DNA of 64,000 bases from Aquarana catesbeiana (GCF_042186555.1 NC_133328.1:356032250-356096249); one strand, 5' to 3'. Positions 10,516 through 21,298 are shown, numbered from the stretch's first letter. The notes: a model not told the origin generated them from the letters alone. Program-made: numbers and translations.

Positions 10516-12096
10516 GTGGGGACGGAAAGTATTCAGACCCCCTTAAATTTTTCACTCTTTGTTATATTGCAGCCATTTGCTAAAATCATTTAAGTTTAAG
10601 TTTTTTTTCCTCATTAATGTACACACAGCACCCCGTATTGACAGAAAAACACAGAGTTGTTGACATTTTTGCAGATTTATTAAAAAAGAAAAAATGAAAT
10701 ATCACATGGTCCTAAGTACTCAGACCCTTTGCTCAGTATTTAGTAGAATCACCCTTTTGATCTAATACAGCCATGAGTCTTTTTGGGAAAGATGCAACAA
10801 GTTTTTCACACCTGAATTTGGGGATCCTCTGCCATTCCTCCTTGCAGATCCTCTCCAGTTCTGTCGGTTGGATGGTAAACGTTGGTGGACAGACAATTTT
10901 AGGTCTCTCCAGAGATGCTCAATTGGGTTTAAGTCAGGGCTCTGGCTGGGCCATTCAAGCACAGTCACGGAGTTGTTGTGAAGCCACTCCTTCGTTATTT
11001 TAGCTGTGTGCTTAGGGTCATTGTCTTGTTGGAAGGTAAACCTTCGGCCCAGTCTGAGGTCCTGAGCACTCTGGAGAAGGTTTTCGTCCAGGATATCCCT
11101 GTACTTGGCCGCATTCATCTTTCCCTCAATTGCAACCAGTCGTCCTGTCCCTGCAGCTGAAAAACACCCCCATAGAATGATGCTGCCACCACCATGCTTC
11201 ACTGTTGGGACTGTATTGGACAGGTACCTGGTTTTCTCCACACATACCGCTTAGAATGAAGGCCAAAAAGTTCTATCTTGGTCTCATCAGACCAGAGAAT
11301 CTTATTTCTCGCCATCTTGGAGTCCTTCGGGTGTTTTTTTAGAAAACTCCATACGGGCTTTCATGTGTCTTGCACTGAGAAGAGGCTTCCGTCGGGCCCC
11401 TCTGCCATAAAGCCCCGACTGGTGGAGGGCTGCAGTGATGGTTGACTTTCTACAACTTTCTCCCATCTTTCTCCCATCTTCTTCTTTACCTCTCTCACCA
11501 AGGCTCTTCTCCCCCGATAGCTCAGTTTGGCCAGATGGCCAGCCTTAGGAAGGGTTCTGGTCGTCCCAAACGTCTTCCATTTAAGGATTATGGAGGCTAC
11601 TGTGCTCTTAGGAAGCAGAAATTTTTTGTAACCTTGGCCAGATCTGTGCCTTGCCACAATTCTGTCTCTGAGTTCTTCAGGCAGTTCCTTTGACCTCATG
11701 ATTCTCATTTGCTCTGACATGCACTGTGAGCTGTAAGGTCTTATATAGACAGGTGTGTGGCTTTCCTAATCAAGTCCAATCAGTATAAGCAAACACAGCT
11801 GGACTCAAATGAAGGTGTAGAACCATCTCAAGGATGATCAGAAGAAATGGACAGCACCTGAGTTAAATATATGAGTGTCACAGCAAAGGGTCTGAATACT
11901 TAGGACCATGTGATATTTCAGTTTTCCTTTTTTAATAAATCTGCAAAAATGTCAACAATTCTGTGTTTTTATGTCAATATGGGGTGCTGTGTGTACATTA
12001 ATGAGGAAAAAAATTAACTTAAATGATTTTAGCAAATGGCTGCAATATAACAGAGTGAAAAATTTAAGGGGGTCTGAATACCTTCCGTCCCCACTG
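10514..12096 (-). mobile_element. Nearly complete Tc1-like transposon (1583 bp)
   Basis: The ends are long inverted repeats. The left arm from 10514 (CAGTGGGGACGGAAAGTATT) to about 10733 is mirrored by 11884-12096, ending in GTCCCCACTG. That gives arms of about 215 bp with modest divergence. TA follows the right end (12097-12098). The left side has TT instead of TA, probably by mutation. The element sits inside a TA microsatellite, an ideal target. Its transposase reads on the minus strand (10720-11720) and is broken, so it is non-autonomous now. Confidence 0.92.
10720..11720 (-). pseudogene. Tc1-like DD34E transposase, frameshifted
   Basis: The protein would bind the terminal repeats and catalyse cut-and-paste transposition at TA. 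The N-terminal piece (11361-11720) starts MSEQMRIMRSKELPEELRDR and holds the paired-like DNA-binding region (HRSGQGYKK). The first catalytic Asp lies in LWSDETKIELF near 11285-11320. The C-terminal piece (10762-11241) contains GGGSIILWGCFS, the second Asp in QQDNDPKHTAK and the Glu in PDLNPIEHLW. I count 34 residues between the last two, which fits DD34E. At least two frame breaks separate these pieces, around 11240-11360 and near the C-terminus, where the reading degenerates after about 10850. All three catalytic residues survive but no continuous frame remains. Total length is close to the usual 340 residues. The gene is flanked by the long inverted repeats of its own element. Confidence 0.9.

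Positions 12097-12103
<7 letters not shown>

Positions 12104-12139
<36 letters not shown>
12104..12139. repeat. (AT)n microsatellite, right flank of Tc1 element
   Basis: Continuation of the TA tract into which the Tc1-like element inserted. Confidence 0.9.
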
Positions 12140-12141
<2 letters not shown>

Positions 12142-13410
12142 TTTAGTCTGATTTGATGCCCAAAAACTTATAAACTTCTCAAAAGTAAATCTGCTACAAT
12201 TATTGTACAATTATTACCATTTGTTAAAGCGGATCTACGTCCTAGTTTACATGTCATATTGCCTTGCCTTCTCCCCCTTCTTCTCTCACAATTGGATATA
12301 AATATATTTGTTTTTTTTATGACAGTATTTCCGCATTTCTCTCCTGAGTGAGCCCTGAAGCACAGCTGTGCATTTGCAGGTTTCCCTGAACATCTGCTAA
12401 TGCCTGGGTTATCCGTGCATGCACACAGGTGGGCCATTATGAAAATCTTTGCAAAAGCACAGGAAATCTCCTTTGCTTGAGCAAATGTGCCGAAGGACTC
12501 TGCCTGGTATTTTGGGGGCCTGGTAGAGTCATTCAGTACATCTGCCCTCACATTATGATGGCAGCGCCTGAGGGTTGGGTGCAGCCAGTACAGGGACAAC
12601 TACAATTCCTCTTCACCTGATACAGTGCCACCATTTCTACAACAGATAGAGAAATCAGTTGCAGAAATACTACAGCAGTAAACTGTGGTTATCGCTAGAG
12701 GAAAGCAAGCAGGACAGTGCGAAGACCTCGTGAGTGGGGTCTATTTATTAAGCATTGAATTTGACGTTCACCAAATATTTCGTGCAGGTGGATCTTCTGG
12801 AATGCATTTTAAACGAGTGATTGATTCACCACCAGTGATTAAATAATGAAAATCATATTCACTGCTTTATATATACTGTATGCCCTTCTGTGTTATCTAC
12901 CACCAGGATCTTATTATCAGTTTAAAACATTTTGAATAGATACATAACAGGATCTAGCAGTTCTGCTGAAAAATTATTTTATATGAGGGCATCTCACTCT
13001 TGTGATTGCCTTGAAATTATCCATATCAGCTGCTGCAACAGCAGAGCTTATGTAATGTTTGTCCTAATGTTAATTTTATGCTCACAGCTCATTGAGCTTC
13101 TAATGCTTTTGCCAATTAAAGCAGAGGGAAGTCACGGGTGGCAGGGATAAAGGAGCTCATAACGTAACTACATTTTTTACATAATCAATAATAACAGTGT
13201 GTTTTTGGAAGAAACTCTTGACAAATCATCACTAAGAGTGTGTCATTTTTTTTCCCGCACCCTGTACAACAAAATCAGACGGTTACTATAGCAACCTTGA
13301 CATAAAATGGTTGTTTTTAAAATAGTTATACGTGTTTATTTTTGTGTGACATTTAACTTCCTGCTTTCTCCATTTTCTATGGTAGCACTGTTTTTCTTCA
13401 CAGCCTCATA
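12140..13410. other. Unassigned non-coding stretch
   Basis: No gene. TTAA followed by AGCGGATCTACG near 12225 resembles a TTAA-MITE end, but I could not find the partner end. The 143-codon minus-strand frame at 12168-12599 has no recognised motif. Confidence 0.35.
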
Positions 13411-13582
13411 AGCAGGTCTCATTCACGGTGTAGATGTATAGGATAGACTGGATTTGAAAACCCATGTTTGTATATCAAGTGAAAAAAATGTGTGTCTAGC
13501 ATTCTATAGTCAGAAATAACTACATTAATAAAGTTTAATGTATTACATGTCATACAGTAAGAGGGTCCTTTTGTAAATAAAG
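13411..13582. repeat. Dispersed repeat R242, single copy
   Basis: It matches 18881-19040 and 19120-19258 in order: CATTCAC, GTGTAGATGTA, CCATGTTTGTAT, AGCATTCTATAG, CAGAAATAACTACATT, AAAGTTTAATGTATT, GTCATACAGTAAGAGGGTCC. Divergence is modest. The family is not recognised. Confidence 0.8.
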
Positions 13583-14849
13583 GCAACATTTCTTCCCTCT
13601 GTAGGATTCTAGGAAATAACTCAGTTTTCATCTGTTTTGCCACTCCTGAGATTATCCTGGGTTAGTGGAAACTTATAAACATAAATTTTTCTCCTGATGG
13701 CTCCCTGCGGCATAGCCCGTAGTGATTTATAGAATTCGGTATGATGATAGAAAGTGGATGATGTATCTAGTACAAAGCAAGTCATACAGAGGTCTATCAG
13801 CTTCAAGCACTTAAAATATCAAGGGGTCATCTGTCAGCAAGCAAAGGATGCAAGTTTACCTACCAACTTATACCCCAGGGAGTAGTAAAGAGCCTGCTAC
13901 CTGCTGAGAAGGCATGATGTTTTATTTAACATCCTATCACGGATATCTTTATTTTTTCAACCAGATTGGATTGCTTTCTATCCTTGCTCCTGAGTGCTCC
14001 CCCAGCGAAGATATTCTGTTAACTGCTGCTGAAGTCATCATAATTTAAATTAGATGACAGATATCGAAAGCAGTTTTCCCGCTCTCTAACACTGAGCACT
14101 GTGCATGCATTGTTCTATTGCTCATCTGTGTGCCCTTGGAAGACAGTTCAAGGCCCCAAACAGATTTTAACACCAGTATCTGTCCCTGTTTGGCTTTCAC
14201 TTTAGTTTTCTTTTTTTCATAAGACACCTAGGATAGGCTGTCTTGCTCGATGGTGTTTTTTTTTCTTTTCCTTAACTAAGCATAATTATGGTTAGTGTGG
14301 TTTTAACAGCAAATAAAAACCAAAACGTGTAGCGCTAAGTAAATAATGCACCTTCAATAAACAAATAATGAGGTGAATATCCAGTGCTCTAAACACAAAA
14401 AATTGTCAGAAAAGAAAACAAATAAAGGTCCATCAATAGATTGAAAGATAAAGTCCATACACATAGGGACTCTAATGATCACCACCTGTGAAGAATGTGT
14501 AAAATGCCATCACCAACATATAGCTTTATGAAAAATGTTCAGAGGATAATGCACAGCTGGTTCTATAATAGTCCAACATATATATGTGTTGAATGATATA
14601 TGGATGGACCAACTCTATGCATCACACCGCAGTGTCTTCAAGAGAATGTGCAATTCCTGCAGCCAGTGAAGGTGGAGGCTTACTGGAGGGTTTGAACCCA
14701 AGACAGTATATACTGTAAGGGTCAAACCGGCTTGTATTGCTCACTGGCAATAGGGGGAAGACCTTGACAACCTGGAGATGAAGGAATCCCAGGGGGCTTC
14801 ATAGACGTGTCTTCTCCAAATATAATGATGAATCTCCCAACATATGGCG
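13583..14849. other. Unassigned non-coding stretch
   Basis: No gene. 14315-14700 has the look of a dispersed repeat (GTGTAGCGCTAAGTAAATAA), but I cannot classify it. Confidence 0.35.
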
Positions 14850-14924
14850 GGAGGAGACTTAGAGAAGAGCCGCCAGAATCGCTTAGGGAAAGCGGTTCTG
14901 GTGGCTCTTCTCTAAGTCTCCTCC
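14850..14924. repeat. Near-perfect hairpin, 35-bp arms
   Basis: Arms 14850-14884 and 14890-14924 are complementary at 33 of 35 positions, and the other two would be G-U pairs in RNA. The loop is about 5 nt. A hairpin this long can be the core of a MITE or a small-RNA precursor. Function is unknown. Confidence 0.85.
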
Positions 14925-14937
14925 GAGGTACGCTGTT

Positions 14938-15001
14938 GGCGTATAACACGCACCCATGATTTGCCCCCTATTTTCAGGGGAAAAAGTGCATATTATACGC
15001 C
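14938..15001. repeat. Second short inverted repeat next to the hairpin
   Basis: GGCGTATAACACGCAC (14938-14953) pairs with GTGCATATTATACGCC (14986-15001), 14 of 16 positions. It may be one end structure of the same non-autonomous element as the 14850 hairpin. Confidence 0.6.
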
Positions 15002-15519
15002 GATAAATACGGTATTTGCAGTGCAACATTGTCTTGTGGCATGTGTGTTAAATTTTAGCACTGTTCATCAACATGCATCTTTGTACCAACACGCTCCTCA
15101 TGTGCTCTTTCCATGCTGTGAATCTCTTGAAGGTATAGCATGTTGATAATGATAATCACCCATACTAAACGTATATGATTCTTCAAAAATGCGTAGTCAA
15201 GAGTTAATAGTTATCGCAATGGTTCAATAGCATTTAACTGTTTTTAGAGATGACCAGGCTTCTGAAAAGTTACATACCTATTTGGTTAGTTACAAATTTA
15301 GTGTGATAAAAAAATTAAGTCTCTCGGGTCCAAACAAAAGAATAAGTGGATCGAAAACTTGCATACACAACCCTAGATTGATGGTTTATCCTGAGGAATG
15401 CAAAAAAAACCCTTATAATGTATGTTTCAGTTTGCTCTAATAGGGGATAAAAAACAACTCCATCAGGATTCCCTAAGGCAACTAGATATTCCCTGGATCA
15501 ACACTGTATGGTGTGTGGC
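15002..15519. other. Unassigned non-coding stretch
   Basis: No gene. ATATTCCCTGGATCAAC near 15487 also appears at 16383, inside the LINE-like fragment, so a short relic of the same family may end here. Confidence 0.4.
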
Positions 15520-16140
15520 AGTGCTAGCCCTGCCACTATGTGAATTTAGGTAATGGGTGGAAAAATCCAGAAGCTCCAGTGTGTGTTTTATGAGCAGAGA
15601 AATCTGTGTTTTAAGTTTTCTCTGGGTTTGGGAGTCCTAGATCGGGGCCTGGAGTTTGAAGATTCCAAAGAGTCTTTAGTGGAAAGGAACCTTCAGTTCT
15701 GTGTCCAGGTTTTCCGGAAGTTCTACAAGTTGTGTGCATGTCCAGGTGCACACAATCATTATAAACCAAATCAGGAGAGAGAGCCTCTGTGTGAAAATAG
15801 CGGTGTACTCCAGCCAGGAGGAGTGACCTGCTCAGGATACAAGAGCCTATGCTGTGGGGACTTCTTGCCCATTGGACTGGGGAAGTCAGGGCGACTACAC
15901 ATGTCCAGAGAGAATGGGAAAGCTGAGGTGAATTAGCAAGTCCACAAAGGGGGCCAGAGGGAGTTCTGTGTTCATGATAAGTGGGGGAGCCCAGGGTGCT
16001 GGAAGAACCCTATACAGAGGCCAGGAGTGGGGCCAATGCAGTGAGTTGCTGCAAGCATAGGCTGAGTGAGCATTAAGAGCCAGATGGCTTGCATTTTATT
16101 CCATTACTTGTATTTGCTGGAGAAGAACCCCAGCATAGCA
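15520..16140. repeat. Unclassified dispersed repeat, copy 2
   Basis: Diverged copy of 9715-10370. It contains a 127-codon open frame (15553-15936) without recognisable domains. The frame is not preserved in the other copy. Confidence 0.65.
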
Positions 16141-16158
16141 TGATCCAATTTGCTCTAA

Positions 16159-16335
16159 GGCTCGGTTCACACGGGGGCGACTTGTCAGGCGACCTAGCCG
16201 CCTGACAAGTCGCCTCCTGTTCTGTACAATGGAACCGTTCTAATCGGAGTGACGCAAGTCGCTCCGACTTAGAAGAAAGGTTCCTGTACTACTTTGGGGG
16301 CGACTTGCATAGACTAGTCTAGTGTGAACCGGCAC
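16159..16335. mobile_element. Harbinger-like MITE (177 bp), TAA target duplication
   Basis: The ends GGCTCGGTTCACAC and GTGTGAACCGGCAC are inverted repeats. TAA flanks both sides (16156-16158 and 16336-16338). Internally GCGACTTGTCAGGCG pairs with CGCCTGACAAGTCGC as a strong hairpin. A 3-bp TWA duplication is typical of PIF/Harbinger. That assignment is inference. Confidence 0.8.
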
Positions 16336-16344
16336 TAACAGGGG

Positions 16345-16600
16345 AAAAACATCCTTCCTGATCTCCCAAGAGGCAATCGGATATTCCCTGGATCAACTTT
16401 ACCTATAAGTATTAGTATCTAATTATATTATGTACATTTAGGAAAGAATCCAGGTCTTTTTAAAGCAATCTACTGTGCTGGACAGAACCAACTCTTAAGG
16501 GAATCTATTCTACATTTTCACACCTCTTACTGTAAAGAAGCCTTTTTGTATATGGAGATTAAATCTTCTTTCATCCAGACTAAAAGAGCACCCCCTTTTC
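16345..16600 (-). pseudogene. LINE-like 3' coding end (CR1/L2-type, tentative)
   Basis: Minus-strand reading gives a degenerate peptide with KGFFTVRGVKM, then ELVLSSTVDCFKK. This resembles the conserved C-terminal tail of CR1/L2-type reverse-transcriptase proteins. Stops interrupt it. It is followed on the minus strand by GTTGATCCAGGGAATATCCG, a phrase also present near 15490. The class assignment is from memory of such tails and is uncertain. Confidence 0.4.
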
Positions 16601-16617
16601 CTCTATGATGACCTTAA

Positions 16618-16780
16618 CCACTTGACCCCTGGAAGATTTACCCCTATTCATGACCAGGCCATTTTTTCAAATACGGTACTGTGTTACTTTAACTGACAAT
16701 TGTGCAGTGATATGACACTGTGCCCAAATAAAATGTATGTCCTTTTTTCCAACAAATAGAGATTTGTTATGGTGGTATTT
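16618..16780. mobile_element. TTAA-MITE fragment
   Basis: TTAA (16614-16617) is followed by CCACTTGACCCCTGGAAG and ATTCATGACCAGGCCATTTT. The opposite-end motif AAGTGGTTAA of a similar element occurs at 23690-23699. The other end is replaced by the minisatellite. Confidence 0.55.
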
Positions 16781-17565
16781 GATCACCTCTGTCATCCTCA
16801 TCACACCTGGCACCCCATTGATACCTTGCTAATGCCCCACCCTCTGTCATCCTCATCCTCATGTTGATCACATCTGGAACCCCACTGCAACCTTTCTCAC
16901 ACCCCCATCCCATGTCATCCTTATCTTCCATCACACCTGGCACCTCACTTATACCTTGCTAACATCCCACCCTGTGTCATCCTCACCCTCCTATTCATCA
17001 CACCTGGCACCCCACTGCAACCTTGCAAACACCTCAACCACTGTCATCCTCATCCTCATGTTCATCACACTTGACACCTCATGATACCTCGTTAACACTC
17101 TGCCACCTGTCATCATCATCCTCATCTTCATCACACCGGGCACCCCACTGCAACCTTGCTAACACCCTACCCCCTGGCATCCTCATCTTCATGTTTATCA
17201 CACCCGGCACCCCACTGCAACCTTGCTAACAACCTACCCCCTGTCATCCTCATCTTCATCCCACCTGGCACCCCACTGCAACCTTGCTAACACCCCACCC
17301 CCTGTGATCCTCATACTTATCAAACCTGGCACCCCACTGCAACCTTGCTAACAACCTTCCCCCTGTCATCCTCATCACACCTGGCACCCCACTGCAATCA
17401 TCCTAATACACTACCCCCTGTCATCCTCATCTTCATCACACCTGGCACAGCTTGCTATCACCCTACCTCGTGTCATCCTCATCACACCTAGCACCCCACT
17501 GCCGCCTTGCTAACACCCTACCCCCTCTCATCCTCATCACACCTATAACCCACTGCCAGCTTCCA
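16781..17565. repeat. Minisatellite, unit about 58-62 bp
   Basis: Roughly a dozen imperfect units built from CATCACACCTGGCACCCCAC, TGCAACCTTGCTAACACC, CTACCCCCTGTCATCCTCAT. Unit lengths vary because the TCATC portion expands and contracts. Short Ser/Pro-rich open frames across it follow from the repeat. Confidence 0.92.
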
Positions 17566-17726
17566 AACCCCTGCATTGACAAAGAAGCTTATTCCAATGT
17601 TGAAAGGACAAGGGTCTCTTCCCCACAAATGTGTGGTGGTTGTTAATGTGGTCTGTGGACAGGGGGCTTATTGAAATATGAAACACTATGTTAACAATAA
17701 AGATGCCACCCCAGGTGAATGATTAA

Positions 17727-18240
17727 AGTGTTACTAAACCCACAACAGTAAAATCAGTCTGTTTATGCAGTAAAGCATGCTTGTTTTACCCCTTTGTATA
17801 GAACCTAATGGGTTAATCCTCTGCATTGTGTAAAAAGGCTGTTTGATCCTGTTCTGATCATCTCCTTCTTCCACAGACTCCAAAAAATAACCTGATATTT
17901 ACAGAGTCTATAGAGGCTGCTCAGTTTGGCGTGTATTGCTAGAGAGTTTTTTCTTTTCTTGGGAGGGTGCATGAGATCAGCACAGGGCCAATCGGCACTG
18001 TCCAGACAGAGGGTCATGGGTCCTGGATCCTGATAGGACAATTGTGGGAGAAATGAAAACTCCTCCTACAAGCTATCAGCACACACTGATAGAAGTCACA
18101 AGACTGCTCTAATTGCTATATACTGCTGATAAGAAAAGGTATTTATCAGTTTATATTTACTAAAACTATTGCATTTCCATGTTCTGTGTACTGTGGGACA
18201 CCAGATATAGGGAATGCAGGCTCCTGGGTTTAGTAACACT
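17727..18240. mobile_element. TTAA MITE (514 bp)
   Basis: The ends AGTGTTACTAAACCCA and TGGGTTTAGTAACACT are perfect inverted repeats, each bordered by TTAA (17723-17726 and 18241-18244). No coding capacity. piggyBac or Kolobok type by target site. Confidence 0.88.
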
Positions 18241-18369
18241 TTAACTATACTTCCCGTCTAATGTGAACTCTATTTACAGACTCATCTACCACAAGAGTTA
18301 AACATCCCCCATATCACAGGTGTTATTACTTATAATTATCAACATCTTAAAACATATCCATTTTTTTAT

Positions 18370-18556
18370 TATGGTGCACTCCAAAGACATGCTGATAGGT
18401 TAATTGGATCCTGTCTAAATTGTCCCTAGTATGTATGAATGTGAGTTAGGGACCTTAGATTGTAAGCTCCTTGAGGGTAGGGACTGATGTGAATGTACAG
18501 TGAATATGTAAAGCGCTGCGTAAATTGACGGCGCTATATAAGTACCTGAAATAATA
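18370..18556 (+). repeat. L2/MIR-like retroposon tail
   Basis: GATTGTAAGCTCCTTGAGGG, TAGGGACTGATGTGAATG, AAGCGCTGCGTAAATTG and GGCGCTATATAAGTACC match the widely conserved 3' tail of L2-type LINEs and related SINEs in vertebrates. An A/T trinucleotide tail follows, as is common for such elements. Confidence 0.6.

Positions 18557-18601
<45 letters not shown>
18557..18601. repeat. (TAA)n-(TTA)n microsatellite
   Basis: A TAA run switches to TTA in the middle, so it is self-complementary. It sits at the 3' end of the L2-like tail. Confidence 0.9.
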
Positions 18602-18794
18602 TGTGGTTCATTTGTTGTCCAGAGTTTGTGGACCTCCAAAGTTCAGAATTTTTTGAATGGGAAGTCCTATTGAAATCAATAAGAATCCAAAAAAGGCTAA
18701 GCTAAGGGTGTTCATGCAGCAGAAGAAGCATATAGAAGGGACAAGAACAATATGTCAAGCAGCCTTTGGTTCCTTTTCCCAGAAGCCTTTTAAT

Positions 18795-19262
18795 AATTCT
18801 GAACTGCTGGAAGCAACACTAAAATTTGGATTCAGTTCAGGACATCCAAATTCATGAAATTCATACTGAAATTAATGCAGATCTCATTCACAGTGTAGGT
18901 GTACAAGATAGACAGGATTCCAAAGTATACGTTTGTATTCCAAGTGAGAAAGGGGTGCCTAGCATTCTATAGCCAGAAATAACTACATTGATAAAGTTTA
19001 ATGTATTGAATGTCATACAGTAAGAGGGTCCTTTTGTAATTCCGAACTGCTGAAAGCAACACTGAAATTTGGATTCAGTTCAGGACATCCAAATTCATGG
19101 AATTTATAGTGAATCTAAAGCAGATCCTATTCACAGTATAGATGTACAGGATAAATGGTATTGGAAAACCCATGTTTGTATTCCAAGTAAAAAATATGTG
19201 CCTTGCATTCTACGGTACAGTAATAAAGTTGAATGCATTGCATGTAATACAGTATGAGTGAT
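18795..19262. repeat. R242 tandem pair, period about 242 bp
   Basis: GAACTGCTGGAAGCAACAC at 18801 and GAACTGCTGAAAGCAACAC at 19044 start two successive units. Both continue with TTTGGATTCAGTTCAGGACA, then the CATTCAC block and the 165-bp core also found at 13411-13582. The second unit is truncated relative to the first. Confidence 0.85.
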
Positions 19263-19369
19263 CTCACTCTTAGGCATAGGTTGGATCTAGTATGTTTAAA
19301 GCACCTCACTGCATAATCAAGCCATTTGCTATAGACAGTTGTAGCCATGTAAATGTAATAAGACAGTTT

Positions 19370-19384
19370 GGGGGGGGGGGGGGG
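19370..19384. repeat. Poly-G run (15 G)
   Basis: Homopolymer, prone to length error in sequencing. Confidence 0.9.
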
Positions 19385-19959
19385 TTGAGTGCTTTGATGA
19401 TCTAAAAATAAATAAAAACTAGAACGTTAAATATCTTCATAAAACAAAACATAACGGTATCTGAGAACCACACCCCACACCCCGAAAACGCTATTTAATT
19501 CAATTTTAATATTCAAGACAAACTCAAAACTCACCCTTCCATTCATTTACTTCCTGCAACCCATCTGCCCTTAGTTCAGGCATGCAGGCAGAAGGGTGTG
19601 CTTAGCTGAGAAAGCCTCTCCTCCACTCCTCCAGATGAAAAAAAAAATAGCCCATGAGGACATGGGATGTATGATATTTTGGCCTAGGCCAGAAATCAGG
19701 AAGCAACTGAAAACATGCAAAAAAAAAAAGGTTAAAACAAATAAATATAATATATCTTTCTATTTACTAATTCTAGCAATATAAAGATTAAAACTAGTTA
19801 ATGTTGATTGAGAGACTTTAGTTCCACTTTAAAAAGGTATTGTGAAGTAAGAGAAGATGGAGCAAAAATCAAGATTTACGTGTTCACTTAAGGTTACAAT
19901 ACTTATCAATTTTGTTTCATTGTGTTGTTAGTTTACATTAACTATGTATAAAGGCTGCT
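19385..19959. other. Unassigned non-coding stretch
   Basis: No gene or clear repeat family seen. Confidence 0.35.
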
Positions 19960-19963
19960 TTAA

Positions 19964-20414
19964 AGTGTTTGTTACCCCAGCATTTCATATTCCTGATATG
20001 TGCCTGCTGTACCATGTACTTGTATGAGAAAGTATCCTGTTCTCTTTGTATTGCTTTCTTTGCGTGAAATCCCTGGTGATCCTGTCAGCCCCTTTGCTTT
20101 CCTATTAAAAACTGACCACACTAGGAGAACACACTGTGGTCAGTTCTCTAGCTATGCTAGGAAATCAGTGTGCCGTTCTCCAATGATCAGACTTGTCCTG
20201 ACCCCCCACCCCCTGCACAGCCTTTCACTGGGAAGATTTGTGTACTGTTGCTTCTCCTCCCCTAGCTCTTATGTAGCCAAGTGCAGAGGGAATGTGATCA
20301 CTTATAAATAAAAAAAAGGGAAAAAGGTATTCATAATGTTACACAAATGTTTTGCCTTTCATTTCTATTTTAAACTGAATGAGTTGTTTACCAAGGTGAT
20401 CATTTACAATCACT
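19964..20414. mobile_element. TTAA MITE (451 bp), left member of an adjacent pair
   Basis: It begins AGTGTTTGTTACCCC after TTAA (19960-19963) and ends TCATTTACAATCACT before TTAA (20415-20418). The ends are imperfect inverted repeats. The 103-codon open frame inside it has no recognised motif. It shares its right TTAA with the next MITE. Confidence 0.7.
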
Positions 20415-20418
20415 TTAA

Positions 20419-20868
20419 AGGGGTTGTAAAGGTTAGTTATGTATTTCTTTTAAATAACAAACATGTCATACTTACCTCCTCTGTGCAAGAGGGTACCTCC
20501 TCTTCTGGGGTCCCCCAGTGGCGCTCCTGGCTCCTCTCTGCATCAAGTGCGCCCACAGAGAAACTTTTCATGGGACCACTCCTGAGTCCTGCTGCTACGT
20601 TGATTGACACAGACAGCAGGACTCCCCCGGCTCCCATGTCACTGGATTTGATTGACAGCCGCGGGAGCCAATGGCTCCCGCGGCTATCAATCCATCCAAT
20701 GAGGACCTGAGACAGCGGCTGGAGCTGCTGTGCTCGTCCCCGTCGCTGGAACGATCGGGTTCCGGTAAGTAAAATGGGGGCTCTGGGTGGCTGCTACACT
20801 ACAGAAGGTTTTTCACCTTAATGCATAGAATGCATTAAGGTGAAAAACCTTGAGGGTTTACAACCCCT
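20419..20868. mobile_element. Hairpin-rich TTAA MITE (450 bp), right member of an adjacent pair
   Basis: The ends AGGGGTTGTAAA and TTTACAACCCCT are perfect inverted repeats between TTAA at 20415-20418 and 20869-20872. Inside are a palindrome around CCGCGGGAGCCAATGGCTCC (20659-20685) and a terminal hairpin around GCATAGAATGC (20800-20850). The 124-codon and 66-codon open frames across it are not genes. Confidence 0.88.
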
Positions 20869-20872
20869 TTAA

Positions 20873-21298
20873 GTGTTGGTTTACATATCTGAATGTAGTG
20901 CAGTCAAACTTTTCATGCTAAGGGTAAGGTTTATTTAAGAGAAGAGTGTTTGTATGCAGTGGTGTAAATACCATTTACCATGTGTAATGGCAAATAATGA
21001 CATACCTTTTTTAAAAAAAAAGAAAGTATTAAACATGTTTCCTTTTGTACAACCTGGTTGACAGTAGACACTATAACAACAAATTTTAGGCATCAAAATA
21101 CTGATATGTACTAATGACTTCAAATAGGAATTTTAAATAAATGATTGATTAACATTTTGAGTCCCGCGTTAAGAATTTTCAATAATTACTTTATGAAAAC
21201 AATTATATTTTGTGTATTTACTTTTTATATATACATAAGCCTGTGATATTGATAACACTTAACTGTGGCAAAATTAGACTAGAACTAAACGAGGGTGC
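20873..21298. other. Unassigned non-coding stretch
   Basis: AT-rich sequence without recognised features. Confidence 0.35.

Noticed and set aside
10346..10555. Leu-Ser / Arg-Glu repeat protein on the minus strand
   Set aside because: Translation of the CT/GA palindrome.
15553..15936. 127-codon plus-strand open frame
   Set aside because: Lies in a dispersed repeat whose other copy does not keep the frame.
16781..17565. CRISPR array
   Set aside because: Units are contiguous, imperfect and without unique spacers, and the context is vertebrate. It is a minisatellite.
20336..20710. 124-codon plus-strand open frame
   Set aside because: Spans the junction of two MITEs.
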